Below, piece after piece: positions 30,131-38,320 of a stretch of DNA of 41,214 nucleotides; positions within the stretch are counted from its first letter, which is position 1, and every line of letters starts with the position of its first letter. Below the pieces are notes generated by a model. That model made no database searches and was not told the DNA's origin. It was given only the letters and a program-made list of their open reading frames with translations. The translations under genes and the position numbers were made by a program. Source of the DNA: a virus; IMG/VR virus record IMGVR_UViG_3300046167_000573, positions 1 through 41,214 of that record. One strand, 5' to 3'.

Positions 30131-30282
30131 GGCATCAGTGGAACGTCGATTTCAGCATCAGTTGAAACAGTCTTATCTACTGAAATGTCCTGCCCCTGCG
30201 GTGAGTTAATGTTCACCGTCCCGTTGCCAATGGCGCAACCGCCGAGCATTACCGCGATGTAGATTGTTAGAATGATTCTCAT
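30127..30282 (-). CDS. Small lipoprotein 2
   Basis: 51 residues: MRIILTIYIAVMLGGCAIGN with lipobox LGGC, then NGTVNINSPQGQDISVDKTV. Directly before lipoprotein 1, with 4-nt overlaps on both sides. Two adjacent lipoproteins are unusual; one may be an outer spanin. Confidence 0.6.
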   Translation of the reverse strand: MRIILTIYIAVMLGGCAIGNGTVNINSPQGQDISVDKTVSTDAEIDVPLMP

Positions 30283-30494
30283 TTGATGCAGTATTTACAT
30301 GATTGCTCGACTTTGCGCATACGACCTTTTAAGTCCTTAATGTCTTCGATCAGAGAAGTCTCCAGCAGTGTTTCAACTTTCGTAAGTCGATTGCCTTGTC
30401 GGATGACAGCGGTAAGAGTCCACGCACCAATCCCGCAGATGATAAATTGGCCCAAGCCAAATAGTGCATAAAATAATTGTGGGTCGATTTGCAT
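30279..30494 (-). CDS. Membrane protein with coiled coil (holin/inner spanin-like)
   Basis: 71 residues: one membrane helix (LFGLGQFIICGIGAWTLTAVI) followed by an amphipathic helix (RLTKVETLLETSLIEDIKDLKGRMRKVEQ) and a C-terminal CKYC. This is the layout of XhlA-type haemolysins and inner spanins. Start of the lysis-like group. Confidence 0.55.
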   Translation of the reverse strand: MQIDPQLFYALFGLGQFIICGIGAWTLTAVIRQGNRLTKVETLLETSLIEDIKDLKGRMRKVEQSCKYCIK

Positions 30495-30498
30495 GGTC

Positions 30499-30891
30499 TT
30501 AGATTTCTTCGCTTGTGAACCATCCTGCTGCTTCTAGCTGCTCGTAGGTTTGTAGATTGGGTGATAGTGATGGTGAGAGTGAGATAAGTGCTACGATGTC
30601 AATTGAGCCGCCCTTGGCTTCTGTGATTGCCGCGACGATGCCAGCTTCTTCCTCTTCGGTGATTGCTGCGCCGATCAACTGCCCGAATGACAACTCGTCA
30701 GCGTCGGAGTGTACTGGTTGCGTTCCGTCCAATGGGCCGATTGCAACTTGCCCGTCATGCTGAATGACTCCGCAGAAATACTGCGAGGTTTCGGTCGCAC
30801 TGATTCCGCGAGGACGTGCGAGCATCCATAGCTCATGCGAGACTGCGCGTGCGTATTCTTCGGAGGGTTGGCTTAGGATTAGGTAGGTCAT
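30499..30891 (-). CDS. Hypothetical protein, possible fibre accessory
   Basis: 130 residues. MTYLILSQPSEEYARAVSHE, then VIQHDGQVAIGPLDGTQPVH and an acidic helix; C-terminus TYEQLEAAGWFTSEEI. Not recognised. Overlaps the fibre gene upstream by 4 nt; fibre chaperone is one option. Confidence 0.45.
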   Translation of the reverse strand: MTYLILSQPSEEYARAVSHELWMLARPRGISATETSQYFCGVIQHDGQVAIGPLDGTQPVHSDADELSFGQLIGAAITEEEEAGIVAAITEAKGGSIDIVALISLSPSLSPNLQTYEQLEAAGWFTSEEI

Positions 30892-31931
30892 TTAGCGTAA
30901 ATCGAGTAGTGGTTATTGATGTTCGTCTCGATGCCGACACGGTTTGCGGATTGGTCGGTGGTGTAGATGATGACCTCTGCAATCTTTCCGTCGAGGAATG
31001 CACCGCCGCCAACATTCCCCGATCCGATCTGGACTTTATCCAATCCATCAGTTCCAACGCTCTTGTTCCCCAAGTTTGATCCATTCACTTGAAGGTTTGT
31101 AGATGCTCCATTGAATATACCACTAGTAAGATAGTCCGTAGCCAACGAAATGGACGTTGAATAATCATCGGCGGTTCCTCCTGCAAATATTCTCCAAGTT
31201 CCAGCGGCTGCAGCACCAATGACGCCGCGATTATCGGCGCTCCCGTCAATGAAATATGTCGCTGCTGTAATAGAATCGAAACTACCAACTGCGAATTTAC
31301 TAATTGGTTGCGAGGACGATGTAAATATATTAGTTCCCAGCGAATCATCCACGCCATCAAAATCAAGCCCACCAGTCACCAACGCCCCAGCGTCCACGAT
31401 CTTCGGCTGTGCTGTTGTGGTCGCCTGTGTCGCGTCGTTTGTGTTGCCGCTCTGGTCATACCATGTTGTGACGTAGCCGTTGTTTCCTGCACCCACCCAA
31501 GTCTCTAGCGAGCCATCTGCAACTTCCGCAGCCGTGAACGATTCCTCTGTGTCATCGCTATCACGACGAACATCCACCACGTTGCCGCTGTATGACGTGC
31601 TAAGGTTACGCAGACTATACGCCGCTGCCGCCCCTGTCGCAAAGTCCAACGGAAGTTCCACCGTCTCATTCACGAAGTCTAGCATTTGACCATTCGTGAT
31701 CTGACTAGCCGTGAAATCCTGCGTTGCACTGTCCGAACTGCGCCGCACCTCCACCACGTCACCAGCTAGCCACCCGCGACTCAATGCGCGTAGGCTATAC
31801 GCTGCACTTGCGCCGCCGTAAAGGTCGAGTAGGCCAGTGAATCGAGGACTCTTACCATCCCCGTATCTAGCACCACGGAATCTACGTGTTCCCACATTAC
31901 CAAAGGCTCGTCTGTCTCTAAAGTGTCCCAT
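30888..31931 (-). CDS. Tail fibre / lectin-like virion protein
   Basis: 347 residues. Two modules at about 40-85 and 96-140 share AAYSLRxLSxxxxGxVVxVRRxSDxxxxxFTA. A domain with WYDQSGNTNDATQ, QPKIVDAGALVTGGLDFDGVDDSL follows, the pattern of concanavalin/LamG-like lectin domains in phage and Bacteroidetes-type proteins. Likely binds glycans at the host surface. Confidence 0.65.
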   Translation of the reverse strand: MGHFRDRRAFGNVGTRRFRGARYGDGKSPRFTGLLDLYGGASAAYSLRALSRGWLAGDVVEVRRSSDSATQDFTASQITNGQMLDFVNETVELPLDFATGAAAAYSLRNLSTSYSGNVVDVRRDSDDTEESFTAAEVADGSLETWVGAGNNGYVTTWYDQSGNTNDATQATTTAQPKIVDAGALVTGGLDFDGVDDSLGTNIFTSSSQPISKFAVGSFDSITAATYFIDGSADNRGVIGAAAAGTWRIFAGGTADDYSTSISLATDYLTSGIFNGASTNLQVNGSNLGNKSVGTDGLDKVQIGSGNVGGGAFLDGKIAEVIIYTTDQSANRVGIETNINNHYSIYAK

Positions 31932-32842
31932 TATTTTACGCTCACGTCATATCCGTAGTTCGTACGGAAGTATAATGCTATTGTTTCGTTGATCCCTTGT
32001 CGGCTAACCTTCATTAAGGCTCGCTCTAGGGCTAATTCTACGTCTCTGATGGCTATTGGATTGTAGCCACCCTGACTGCCCTGAGATGCTAGATAAGCTC
32101 TCGCGGCATCGTAGGACATAAACTCCAGCCATTCAGCAGGAACGTCGCTGATAGTGCCAGCCTCGCCGTCTCCGAAGGTATCAGTGAGAGACTTCTTATA
32201 AGCAACCCACACCGTGTTTCCGTGGTTGCAGTTCGCAATCTTGATGCCATTGTGGTCTGGATAAGCCTGACCACGGCTGCTGTCTGCGCATGTCCAAAGT
32301 TCGCCGTCCCAGTGTCCGATGTATTCACCAATCTCTGATGTTGCCTGGACTATTGGTGCTGGGTCTTCACCCGTTGTTCCGATTCTCCACCCGCTCTCTG
32401 GTGGTGTAGATTCTGAGCTAGATATTAAATAATTAGAATCAACTGTCTGCCCATCTACTGCGGAATCAGTTATAACCCATGTTGCAGTCGCGAATGACCA
32501 CAGATTATACTTAGCTGTAACTCCATCTGACTCGTAAAGAGTATACGCTGGGTTTCCATCTACACTATTCCCATTACGAACATACAGCCCATTCACCTCA
32601 CTGGTCCCAGCGCCATACACATTAATGCTGTCTTCCGTATAAGCCACATAGCCACGACTCACTGTGCGAGGCTCAACGACTAGTTGACGTTCCCACCATC
32701 GGGATTCGTCGTAAATTGTTCGGGCTGCTGAGTTTAATAGAAACCCAATGCGGTTAAGCTCGGAACCAGATGCAAATTCTGTTCCAACTCTAGCCCCTGT
32801 GAGGCCAACTGCCTCTGCCCATGTTCTTGTGTTTTGTGCCAT
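31931..32842 (-). CDS. Head-tail adaptor / tail tube-like protein with inserted domain
   Basis: 303 residues. MAQNTRTWAEAVGLTGARVG, LNRIGFLLNSAARTIYDESRWWERQLVV and, near the end, EWLEFMSYDAARAYLASQGSQGGYNP and LALERALMKVSRQ fit small podovirus adaptor-like proteins. Residues about 70-200 are an inserted beta-rich segment (GTSEVNGLYVRNG, NGNSVDGNPAYTLYESDGV, EYIGHWDGELWTC) of unknown role. Confidence 0.5.
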   Translation of the reverse strand: MAQNTRTWAEAVGLTGARVGTEFASGSELNRIGFLLNSAARTIYDESRWWERQLVVEPRTVSRGYVAYTEDSINVYGAGTSEVNGLYVRNGNSVDGNPAYTLYESDGVTAKYNLWSFATATWVITDSAVDGQTVDSNYLISSSESTPPESGWRIGTTGEDPAPIVQATSEIGEYIGHWDGELWTCADSSRGQAYPDHNGIKIANCNHGNTVWVAYKKSLTDTFGDGEAGTISDVPAEWLEFMSYDAARAYLASQGSQGGYNPIAIRDVELALERALMKVSRQGINETIALYFRTNYGYDVSVK

Positions 32843-33073
32843 TTATAGCCAGTCTCCTGTTAGTCCACGTTCTTTAAAGTCCTTCTGCTTCCATGCTAGG
32901 TAGTCTGGGTTCACGAAGTCTGTCCCGTCTGCCACCTTGCACTCATGCTCCATTTCCTTCTGTTCAAAAACGTCATAGCACCCTCCAAAGCTCAGAACCC
33001 CGTTCCGACTCTGCTTGTTGCCACCGTAGGTCTTCTTCATGTATTGTCGCATCACCTCGTCGCGTCGTTGCAC
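32843..33073 (-). CDS. Small structural protein, C-terminal part (probably joined to 33161)
   Basis: VQRRDEVMRQYMKKTYGGNK, then CYDVFEQKEMEHECKVADGTDF and LAWKQKDFKERGLTGDWL. The segment MSPAG + VQRRDEVMRQYMKKTYGG would be continuous with the 33161 frame if one base is skipped near 33072. Small (about 105 residues joined); role unknown. Alternatively two overlapping genes, the second starting at ATG 33052. Confidence 0.5.
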   Translation of the reverse strand: MQRRDEVMRQYMKKTYGGNKQSRNGVLSFGGCYDVFEQKEMEHECKVADGTDFVNPDYLAWKQKDFKERGLTGDWL

Positions 33074-33161
33074 GTCCTGCGGGTGACATCAACCATTGAC
33101 GGCGTAATTCCATCTTGGCTGCTAGTGCTGTCAACTCTTCGTCTGATAGTATCTTGCGCAT
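32973..33161 (-). CDS. Small structural protein, N-terminal part
   Basis: From ATG 33161: MRKILSDEELTALAAKMELR then RQWLMSPAG. The ATG is 6 nt after a perfect promoter. Codons after about 33075 appear out of frame. First gene after the capsid terminator. Confidence 0.45.
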   Translation of the reverse strand: MRKILSDEELTALAAKMELRRQWLMSPAGRATTRRGDATIHEEDLRWQQAESERGSELWRVL

Positions 33162-33167
33162 ACCTAG

Positions 33168-33186
33168 ATTATAAATTACGTGTCAA
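33168..33186 (-). promoter_or_regulatory. Promoter of tail operon
   Basis: TTGACA (33186-33181), CGTAATT, TATAAT (33173-33168), then CTAGGT and ATG 33161. Start of transcription would fall on or next to the ATG: leaderless mRNA. It follows the capsid terminator directly. Confidence 0.7.
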
Positions 33187-33190
33187 GTTA

Positions 33191-33228
33191 CAAAGAAAGG
33201 GACTGGGAGCATGTAAACTCCCAGTCCC
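33191..33228 (-). terminator. Terminator after the capsid gene
   Basis: GGGACTGGGAG / CTCCCAGTCCC, 11-bp stem, 8-nt loop, followed on the minus strand by TTTCTTTG; 10 nt after the capsid stop. It separates head genes from the next promoter. Confidence 0.75.
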
Positions 33229-33238
33229 AATGTTAAGC

Positions 33239-34198
33239 TTAGGCTTCGTCGGAGAACGCTACCTTACCGAGACCATTAGGTCCAGTGGTCATGAGAGCGT
33301 AGCGAGTATCAACCGCGCCCTTATAGGAACCACCAAGGAACGGATAGTTTTCAGACTCAATCCCTTGGTACTCTGCAACATACAGAAGCGAAGGATTGAT
33401 GAAGTAGCCGCGATCAGTGGAAGGCATGCAATTCGGATTTGCACTCTTCATCTTGATCTGACCGAACTGAGAGTCAATGATCTCAACCATCCAAGGGATA
33501 GTAGTCGTACCGTTGACGTTGTAGTCAACCTGCGAGGCTGCACCAGCAGTGCGTGTGAACTCTTGAACAATATGCTCGCGGAGTCCAGGGCCAGCTACCA
33601 ACCACAAGTCCTGCATGGTTGTATCCTCACCCCACATGGAAGCAATCTGTGCGCCCATTGCAGCATCATCGTAGTCAGCCTTCAAGCCGCTATAGATGGA
33701 AGCAGCAGGGGTGACGTAGAGAGCGTCTACACCAGTTGCAGCGGAGTTGCTGATAAGTGCGCCAAGGCCGTGTGTTGCGCCACCAGTTGTGCCTGGTACG
33801 TCAGCAGTCTTGTCTTGGTCACCGCAGATTACGAACTCTTTGTCAATCGCACACTCAACAGCAGACTTGTCGGCTGCCTTGATCATGTTGGAGATGACAG
33901 CAGAATCTTCCTGCTCTTGTTCCTTGGAAACGGCGTATTCCACAACTGTGCGTTGAGCTTGACCTTCAAACTCTTTGACATTTGCAAACGCGTCGCGTCC
34001 TGTGTTAGTATCAGCTCCTTCGATGTGTGGCGTATTAGCCACCGCTTTGAGCTTGTCCATGAGGGTACGTGGACGCTTGTTGTCGCAACTTTTGTGCATC
34101 AACAGCCCTGTTACTGGGGTGATGTCTGCTGCGAGAAGTTCCGCAGTCTGCTTGAGAGACTCGCGATTACCTACTGTACTTGAATATGTTTCTGCCAT
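33239..34198 (-). CDS. Major capsid protein
   Basis: 319 residues, starting MAETYSSTVGNRESLKQTAE. TPVTGLLMHKSCDNKRPRTL resembles the N-arm of SU10/DUF5309-type capsid proteins; FEGQAQRTVVEYAVSKEQEQ and CAIDKEFVICGDQDK follow, with a glycine-rich loop (GTTGGATHGLGAL) and a C-terminal EYQGIESENYPFLGGSYKG. HK97-fold capsid subunit by family. It follows the scaffold gene by 2 nt and has its own terminator, as expected for the most abundant virion protein. Confidence 0.75.
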   Translation of the reverse strand: MAETYSSTVGNRESLKQTAELLAADITPVTGLLMHKSCDNKRPRTLMDKLKAVANTPHIEGADTNTGRDAFANVKEFEGQAQRTVVEYAVSKEQEQEDSAVISNMIKAADKSAVECAIDKEFVICGDQDKTADVPGTTGGATHGLGALISNSAATGVDALYVTPAASIYSGLKADYDDAAMGAQIASMWGEDTTMQDLWLVAGPGLREHIVQEFTRTAGAASQVDYNVNGTTTIPWMVEIIDSQFGQIKMKSANPNCMPSTDRGYFINPSLLYVAEYQGIESENYPFLGGSYKGAVDTRYALMTTGPNGLGKVAFSDEA

Positions 34199-34200
34199 AA

Positions 34201-35310
34201 TTATTTAGTCTTTAGGATTCTAATTTGTTGGTCGGCGTTGCGCCGTTCCGTGATTGATTTGGTTGGATCGGTTACGATCTTTTGAAGTTTCTTGATTTCA
34301 ACACTAGTACCACTCGACCTTTTAGCGGGACGACCAGCCTTTGTATCAATAGAAACGTTCTCTGTCTTAGGTTTGGGGGATTTGCGCTTGAGCTTTCGAG
34401 AGAACTTCTTGGCTTCTGGAATCTTAGTCAAAGAAGCACGACCGAATAGTTCGATCAGTTCCTTGGCGTATTCGGGGAAGACATTCTTAACCAACTCAAA
34501 CTTCGGGCTATCCAGCAGGGAGTCATACTCCTTGGCGGCATCCTCATTCTCGTCGATGTTCAACTTGCTCCGTACATCAGTCACCAGCTCGCTAGTGCTT
34601 CCAAGCGTCTCTGAGGCTTTCTTGATCTCAGACTTGCGCTTACGTAGTGGTTCAAGCTTCTCTTCTTCCCTGTCGATTGCATTTAGAAGTTCAGCAGTTG
34701 ACATGAACTTATCTCCAAACATGACTCCTCGGACATCTTCGCCCTTGTTGTCGTCATACTTCTCAATCTGCTCGGTAATCAGCTTCCGATTCCAGCCCTT
34801 GACGTTCACCTCGGCTTGCTTTAGTTCCTTCTCAGCGTCTTCGACTGTGCGAATCCCTGCGAATGGATTGTCCGTGGTAACTACGTTCGTGGCCAGCTCG
34901 TCAATCTGAGCTTGCAACTTCTCCTTCTCTGCCTTCCACTCCTTCTCTTTCAGTCGGCTTTTGGTCAGGGCTTTCCCTGCCTTAGCGTTGACCTGCTGAG
35001 TTAGTGCTTCTAGCTCTTCTTCATCGAGTTCCTCAATGTCAAATCCTTCATCCTGTGAAAGAACGTCTGACTCATCTTCGCCTTCCTCTCCATCTTCCTC
35101 TTCGTCGGTTTCAGGGACTTCGGCTTCTTCAGCTTCTTCCTCTTCTTCCTCCTCTTCGGTTTCGGGAGCTTCTGGCTCTGGTTCGTCTTCGACACCTGTT
35201 GCTTTGCGGATACGCTCCTCTACGAGGGCTTCTCTGCGTTGCTCTGGCGTCCTTGTCTCCTGAGTGGTTTCTTCGGCATCAGGGGTAGCCGCTTCTAGTG
35301 TATCTGTCAT
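34201..35310 (-). CDS. Scaffolding protein
   Basis: 369 residues. The N-terminal 100 are extremely acidic (a run of Glu/Asp with ETEEEEEEEEAEEAE), the middle is coiled coil (LKEKEWKAEKEKLQAQIDEL), and the C-terminal part is basic (RKLKRKSPKPK..AGRPAKRSSG). This charge layout and position between portal and capsid are those of podovirus scaffolds. Confidence 0.7.
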   Translation of the reverse strand: MTDTLEAATPDAEETTQETRTPEQRREALVEERIRKATGVEDEPEPEAPETEEEEEEEEAEEAEVPETDEEEDGEEGEDESDVLSQDEGFDIEELDEEELEALTQQVNAKAGKALTKSRLKEKEWKAEKEKLQAQIDELATNVVTTDNPFAGIRTVEDAEKELKQAEVNVKGWNRKLITEQIEKYDDNKGEDVRGVMFGDKFMSTAELLNAIDREEEKLEPLRKRKSEIKKASETLGSTSELVTDVRSKLNIDENEDAAKEYDSLLDSPKFELVKNVFPEYAKELIELFGRASLTKIPEAKKFSRKLKRKSPKPKTENVSIDTKAGRPAKRSSGTSVEIKKLQKIVTDPTKSITERRNADQQIRILKTK

Positions 35311-35378
35311 ATCTACCTATTGGTTAATCAGCCAAGGCGGGGGCTGTTGGTTAAATTTTACCACGCAATGTTTTTATG

Positions 35379-35603
35379 CTATCCTTTGCGCGACTCTTTT
35401 TTGAAGTTAAACTCTTCCATAAGGTCTGCCGTGAGGAACTCTGCTACCACTTGGCAGCGCCGTCCGAGATACTTATCGGGGCTATACCAAGGCTGTGAGA
35501 GCATCTGGTCGCGGCGATCCTCGAAGTATTCATAAAGAGCAACCCCATATTCGGGGTTATTCTTGAGATGGTCTTTAAACTCTTTGAGTGTTAGCTTAGG
35601 CAC
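35379..35603 (-). CDS. Hypothetical head-region protein
   Basis: 74 residues, MPKLTLKEFKDHLKNNPEYG then YSPDKYLGRRCQVVAEFLTADLMEEFNFK. Helical; not recognised. Overlaps the portal 3' end by 8 nt. Confidence 0.55.
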   Translation of the reverse strand: MPKLTLKEFKDHLKNNPEYGVALYEYFEDRRDQMLSQPWYSPDKYLGRRCQVVAEFLTADLMEEFNFKKESRKG

Positions 35604-37734
35604 TTTCTAGTCCTTGGGTTGATACGTTACCGACACTTGCCGCTTCTGTTCCGTAGATTCCGAACTCAGTTCCGTTCTTCTTCTGGTCGAGTTGCATTTG
35701 TAGCTGCTTCTTATATTGATCCAGCAAGAATACGAATTGCGGATTCGAGTAGAGGACGGACTGAACCTGACCATCTGCTTGAATCTGCTGCTGCTCTGCC
35801 TCGTAGTTAGACACAACCTCCATGCGCAGTTCAGGGGCATTAGGCGCTGGGCTACGGGCAATGCCAGAGGACATCTGAGAAATGTCACTCAGCGTCTCGT
35901 TTGTCACCTTAGCCGAACCTTGCTCTGCTGGCATCAGCATTGTCTCTGCCGCCATTGGGTCGATTGCAGCAAGCCCGAAGTCAACGAGTGCTTCTGTGTT
36001 CACACGTCCAGCGGTGTCTAGGCTAGAGACGCGAATCAACCCCTCGATCATCTTCTCAACCTTATCTGGTTCGTCGTAGATCGTGTTGAAACTAATGGTC
36101 ACATCCATCTCTGTCTCACCAGATTTCTTGACGAACTGGACTGGCTCTGGGCGACCTGTAACACGGAAGAACAACTCTTCTGGGCCTTTGAGCTTGTACA
36201 TCTCATAGATCATCTTGAGTACATCCTGAGCAAAGCTTAGATGGCGGTTGACCGACGCACGTTGCATCTCAATTGATGTTGGGTCTTCTGGCGAGTGGCC
36301 TACCAGTCGGTCTGCCTCTGCTACGATTTCCTTCTCAAGATTGAAGACAGCACCGAAGTTGGTGTTACGGCTTAGATAGGATGGGCTTTGTCCTGCGCGT
36401 GTGGCATAGACTCCGCCTGGGCCAGGGCGACCATGATCCCACGTAGGAGGGGCAAGCAGCGAAGGACTGACCTCGTATGCCGAGTTGTCCATGTTTGCGT
36501 CACGAAGCACCTTCTGGTTCTTCTGACTTGCCTTTAGTAGCTCTGGAATGGTTGGTGCGCTGTATAGTGTGCGAGCGTCATAGCTGCGAGACTGCACGAC
36601 AAACGGGAACTGACGCAATCCACTGAGTAGGACGCGCTTGGCGTATGGTGGCACTTCACCATCACTGTCACCGAACTCTGGACTCCATACAGTCAGGTAG
36701 ATGCCCTCTGCCAAGTCGTCGCGGTCAATGAGCTTTTCAAAGGTGAACACAACGTCAATGAGATCACGCTCCTCGTCGATACGTGAAGGCTGGCGTGGGT
36801 TGTTGGTGGAGCGGCTAGTGCGGAAGGCATTGAGTGTGCCTCGCTCATTCTCCACTGCCCAGTCTGCCCACTCTTGATCCCATCCCTCTGCGCTTACACG
36901 GCTTAGAATCTCCTGTGCCGTCATCGGCTTACGAACGTGACAGCGCGGTGCATCACAGAAGTTGGTCGTGTATGATGGAGCGAAGAACTCCTCATCTGGT
37001 GCTAGGACTTGGAGGATCGGGCTTCCAGCATCCTCGACGGTTACGGGGATGGTAGCAACGCCCTTTTCTCGTAGCTCCTTGAGCGCACGTCTGACGCGCT
37101 TCTCGTTGAGATCCCACCCGTCGATGGAGTTGAGAGCCTCTAGTGCTTCCTCCACGCGGTCTTCGTCTGCTAGTATTTCAATAAAGTCTGGGGCTACATC
37201 GCCAAATGACGCTTGAATCTCTTCTAGGTCAAAAATCTCCTCGTATGAACGCTTGGTGGGAGACTTGTAATCGCAGTAGGCTACACGCAACGACTTCTCC
37301 TGCGCGTAGTTGTCTGCCTTCTCCATCTGCTGCCAGAACTCTGGAATGCCAGCGTCCCGAAACCACTTGAGCAATACCGTCACCTCTGTCGCTCGCTGAA
37401 TGTCTTGCGCCGTTCGCGGATATGCCTTGATGGTGGACTTACGTAGCGCATTCTCATTGATCGCTACTTGGGAAGCAATGTGGTATTCCGCTAGGTGAAC
37501 CTCCGTGTCCGATGAATCCTTGAACGGGAATGCCGTCTCCGAGGACTTCTTGAGGTCTGATGTCTTACCCTCCCAGTCACATCGTCGGATGTCAGACGAA
37601 TCAGAGCATCGCTTAATAAAGTCAGAGAGATTATCAACGTCCTCGTCGAAAGTCTCCTTGAATTGGGTATAGTCAAAGTCTTCGTCGTAGTAAATCTCCG
37701 ACTCGTCGCGGTCTTGATTTCGATTTATAGGCAT
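35596..37734 (-). CDS. Portal protein
   Basis: 712 residues from ATG 37734 (MPINRNQDRDESEIYYDEDF); an upstream GTG would add 16 unlikely residues. Large portal of the podovirus type: LRKSTIKAYPRTAQDIQRAT, WQQMEKADNYAQ, ILQVLAPDEEFFAPSYTTNFCDAPRCHVR, then the stem region LLSGLRQFPFVVQSRSYDARTLYSAPTIPELL and a helical C-terminus ending in Gln-rich barrel (QQQIQADGQVQSVLYSNPQF). Forms the DNA entry ring; located between terminase and scaffold as usual. Confidence 0.72.
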   Translation of the reverse strand: MPINRNQDRDESEIYYDEDFDYTQFKETFDEDVDNLSDFIKRCSDSSDIRRCDWEGKTSDLKKSSETAFPFKDSSDTEVHLAEYHIASQVAINENALRKSTIKAYPRTAQDIQRATEVTVLLKWFRDAGIPEFWQQMEKADNYAQEKSLRVAYCDYKSPTKRSYEEIFDLEEIQASFGDVAPDFIEILADEDRVEEALEALNSIDGWDLNEKRVRRALKELREKGVATIPVTVEDAGSPILQVLAPDEEFFAPSYTTNFCDAPRCHVRKPMTAQEILSRVSAEGWDQEWADWAVENERGTLNAFRTSRSTNNPRQPSRIDEERDLIDVVFTFEKLIDRDDLAEGIYLTVWSPEFGDSDGEVPPYAKRVLLSGLRQFPFVVQSRSYDARTLYSAPTIPELLKASQKNQKVLRDANMDNSAYEVSPSLLAPPTWDHGRPGPGGVYATRAGQSPSYLSRNTNFGAVFNLEKEIVAEADRLVGHSPEDPTSIEMQRASVNRHLSFAQDVLKMIYEMYKLKGPEELFFRVTGRPEPVQFVKKSGETEMDVTISFNTIYDEPDKVEKMIEGLIRVSSLDTAGRVNTEALVDFGLAAIDPMAAETMLMPAEQGSAKVTNETLSDISQMSSGIARSPAPNAPELRMEVVSNYEAEQQQIQADGQVQSVLYSNPQFVFLLDQYKKQLQMQLDQKKNGTEFGIYGTEAASVGNVSTQGLESA

Positions 37735-37747
37735 TGTTCTCAGTCTA

Positions 37748-37960
37748 TCACTTATTGTTTTTATGACGTGCGCCAACCTCACTGTAGATCACGTCGATCC
37801 TTCGATCACTCAGACCTAAGCTGTCGTGCAAGTCCTCGTCTGTAAGAGCTGCGCCCAGTTCTCCATGGAGCATGGAGGAGTAGTCAATGTCTCCCCACAA
37901 CTCGGAGTGGTAGCGCACGAACCCATTATCGTGCGGGGTATCTGTAGTATGCTTGCCCAT
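37748..37960 (-). CDS. Hypothetical protein between terminase and portal
   Basis: 70 residues from ATG 37960 (MGKHTTDTPHDNGFVRYHSE); acidic middle (ELGAALTDEDLHDSLGLSDR), basic end (GARHKNNK). Not recognised. Starts inside the 3' end of the preceding gene by 35 nt. Confidence 0.5.
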   Translation of the reverse strand: MGKHTTDTPHDNGFVRYHSELWGDIDYSSMLHGELGAALTDEDLHDSLGLSDRRIDVIYSEVGARHKNNK

Positions 37961-38318
37961 CTTTAAATGCTCGGTTGACTTTGAGGCGTTTGCCTTTTTG
38001 GTTGATGATGTCCTTGTGGCGCTGCGGGACTCCGACACGCACCTTGCGCTTGGTGTCTGGGTCTTCTGCGAAAATGAAGCGAGGGTTGCCCGTTTGCTGG
38101 TGAAGCACACGAACCTTGACGACCTCTGGTGCAGCCTCCTCAATTACGTCAATCTCTCCCTTGATTTGGGCCATGATCTTCAATACCCCAGATGGCAGGA
38201 TTTCCTTGCCGTCTAGGTCTTCTTCTGAGCAAACTGCCGCTCGGATCTTGCCGATGCGCATTGCTGTATATGGTTTGCCTAGCTGTTCCGCTAGTGATTT
38301 GCACGTTTCGTTACTCAT
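37926..38318 (-). CDS. Hypothetical protein next to large terminase
   Basis: 130 residues. N-terminus MSNETCKSLAEQLGKPYTAM and the DLDGKEILPSGVLKIM segment look like a helical DNA-binding end; then EVVKVRVLHQQTGNPRFIFA, KRKVRVGVPQRHKDII. Not recognised. 2 nt after the large terminase stop. Confidence 0.5.
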   Translation of the reverse strand: MSNETCKSLAEQLGKPYTAMRIGKIRAAVCSEEDLDGKEILPSGVLKIMAQIKGEIDVIEEAAPEVVKVRVLHQQTGNPRFIFAEDPDTKRKVRVGVPQRHKDIINQKGKRLKVNRAFKDGQAYYRYPAR

Positions 38319-38320
38319 AG

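Noticed and set aside
32945-34183. A 412-codon open frame on the plus strand
   Set aside because: It lies opposite the capsid and neighbouring genes, its sequence has no domain-like composition, and the opposite strand has clear structural genes.
34292-34909. A 205-codon plus-strand open frame
   Set aside because: Antisense shadow of the Glu/Lys-rich scaffold gene, which gives Ser/Leu/Phe-rich translation.
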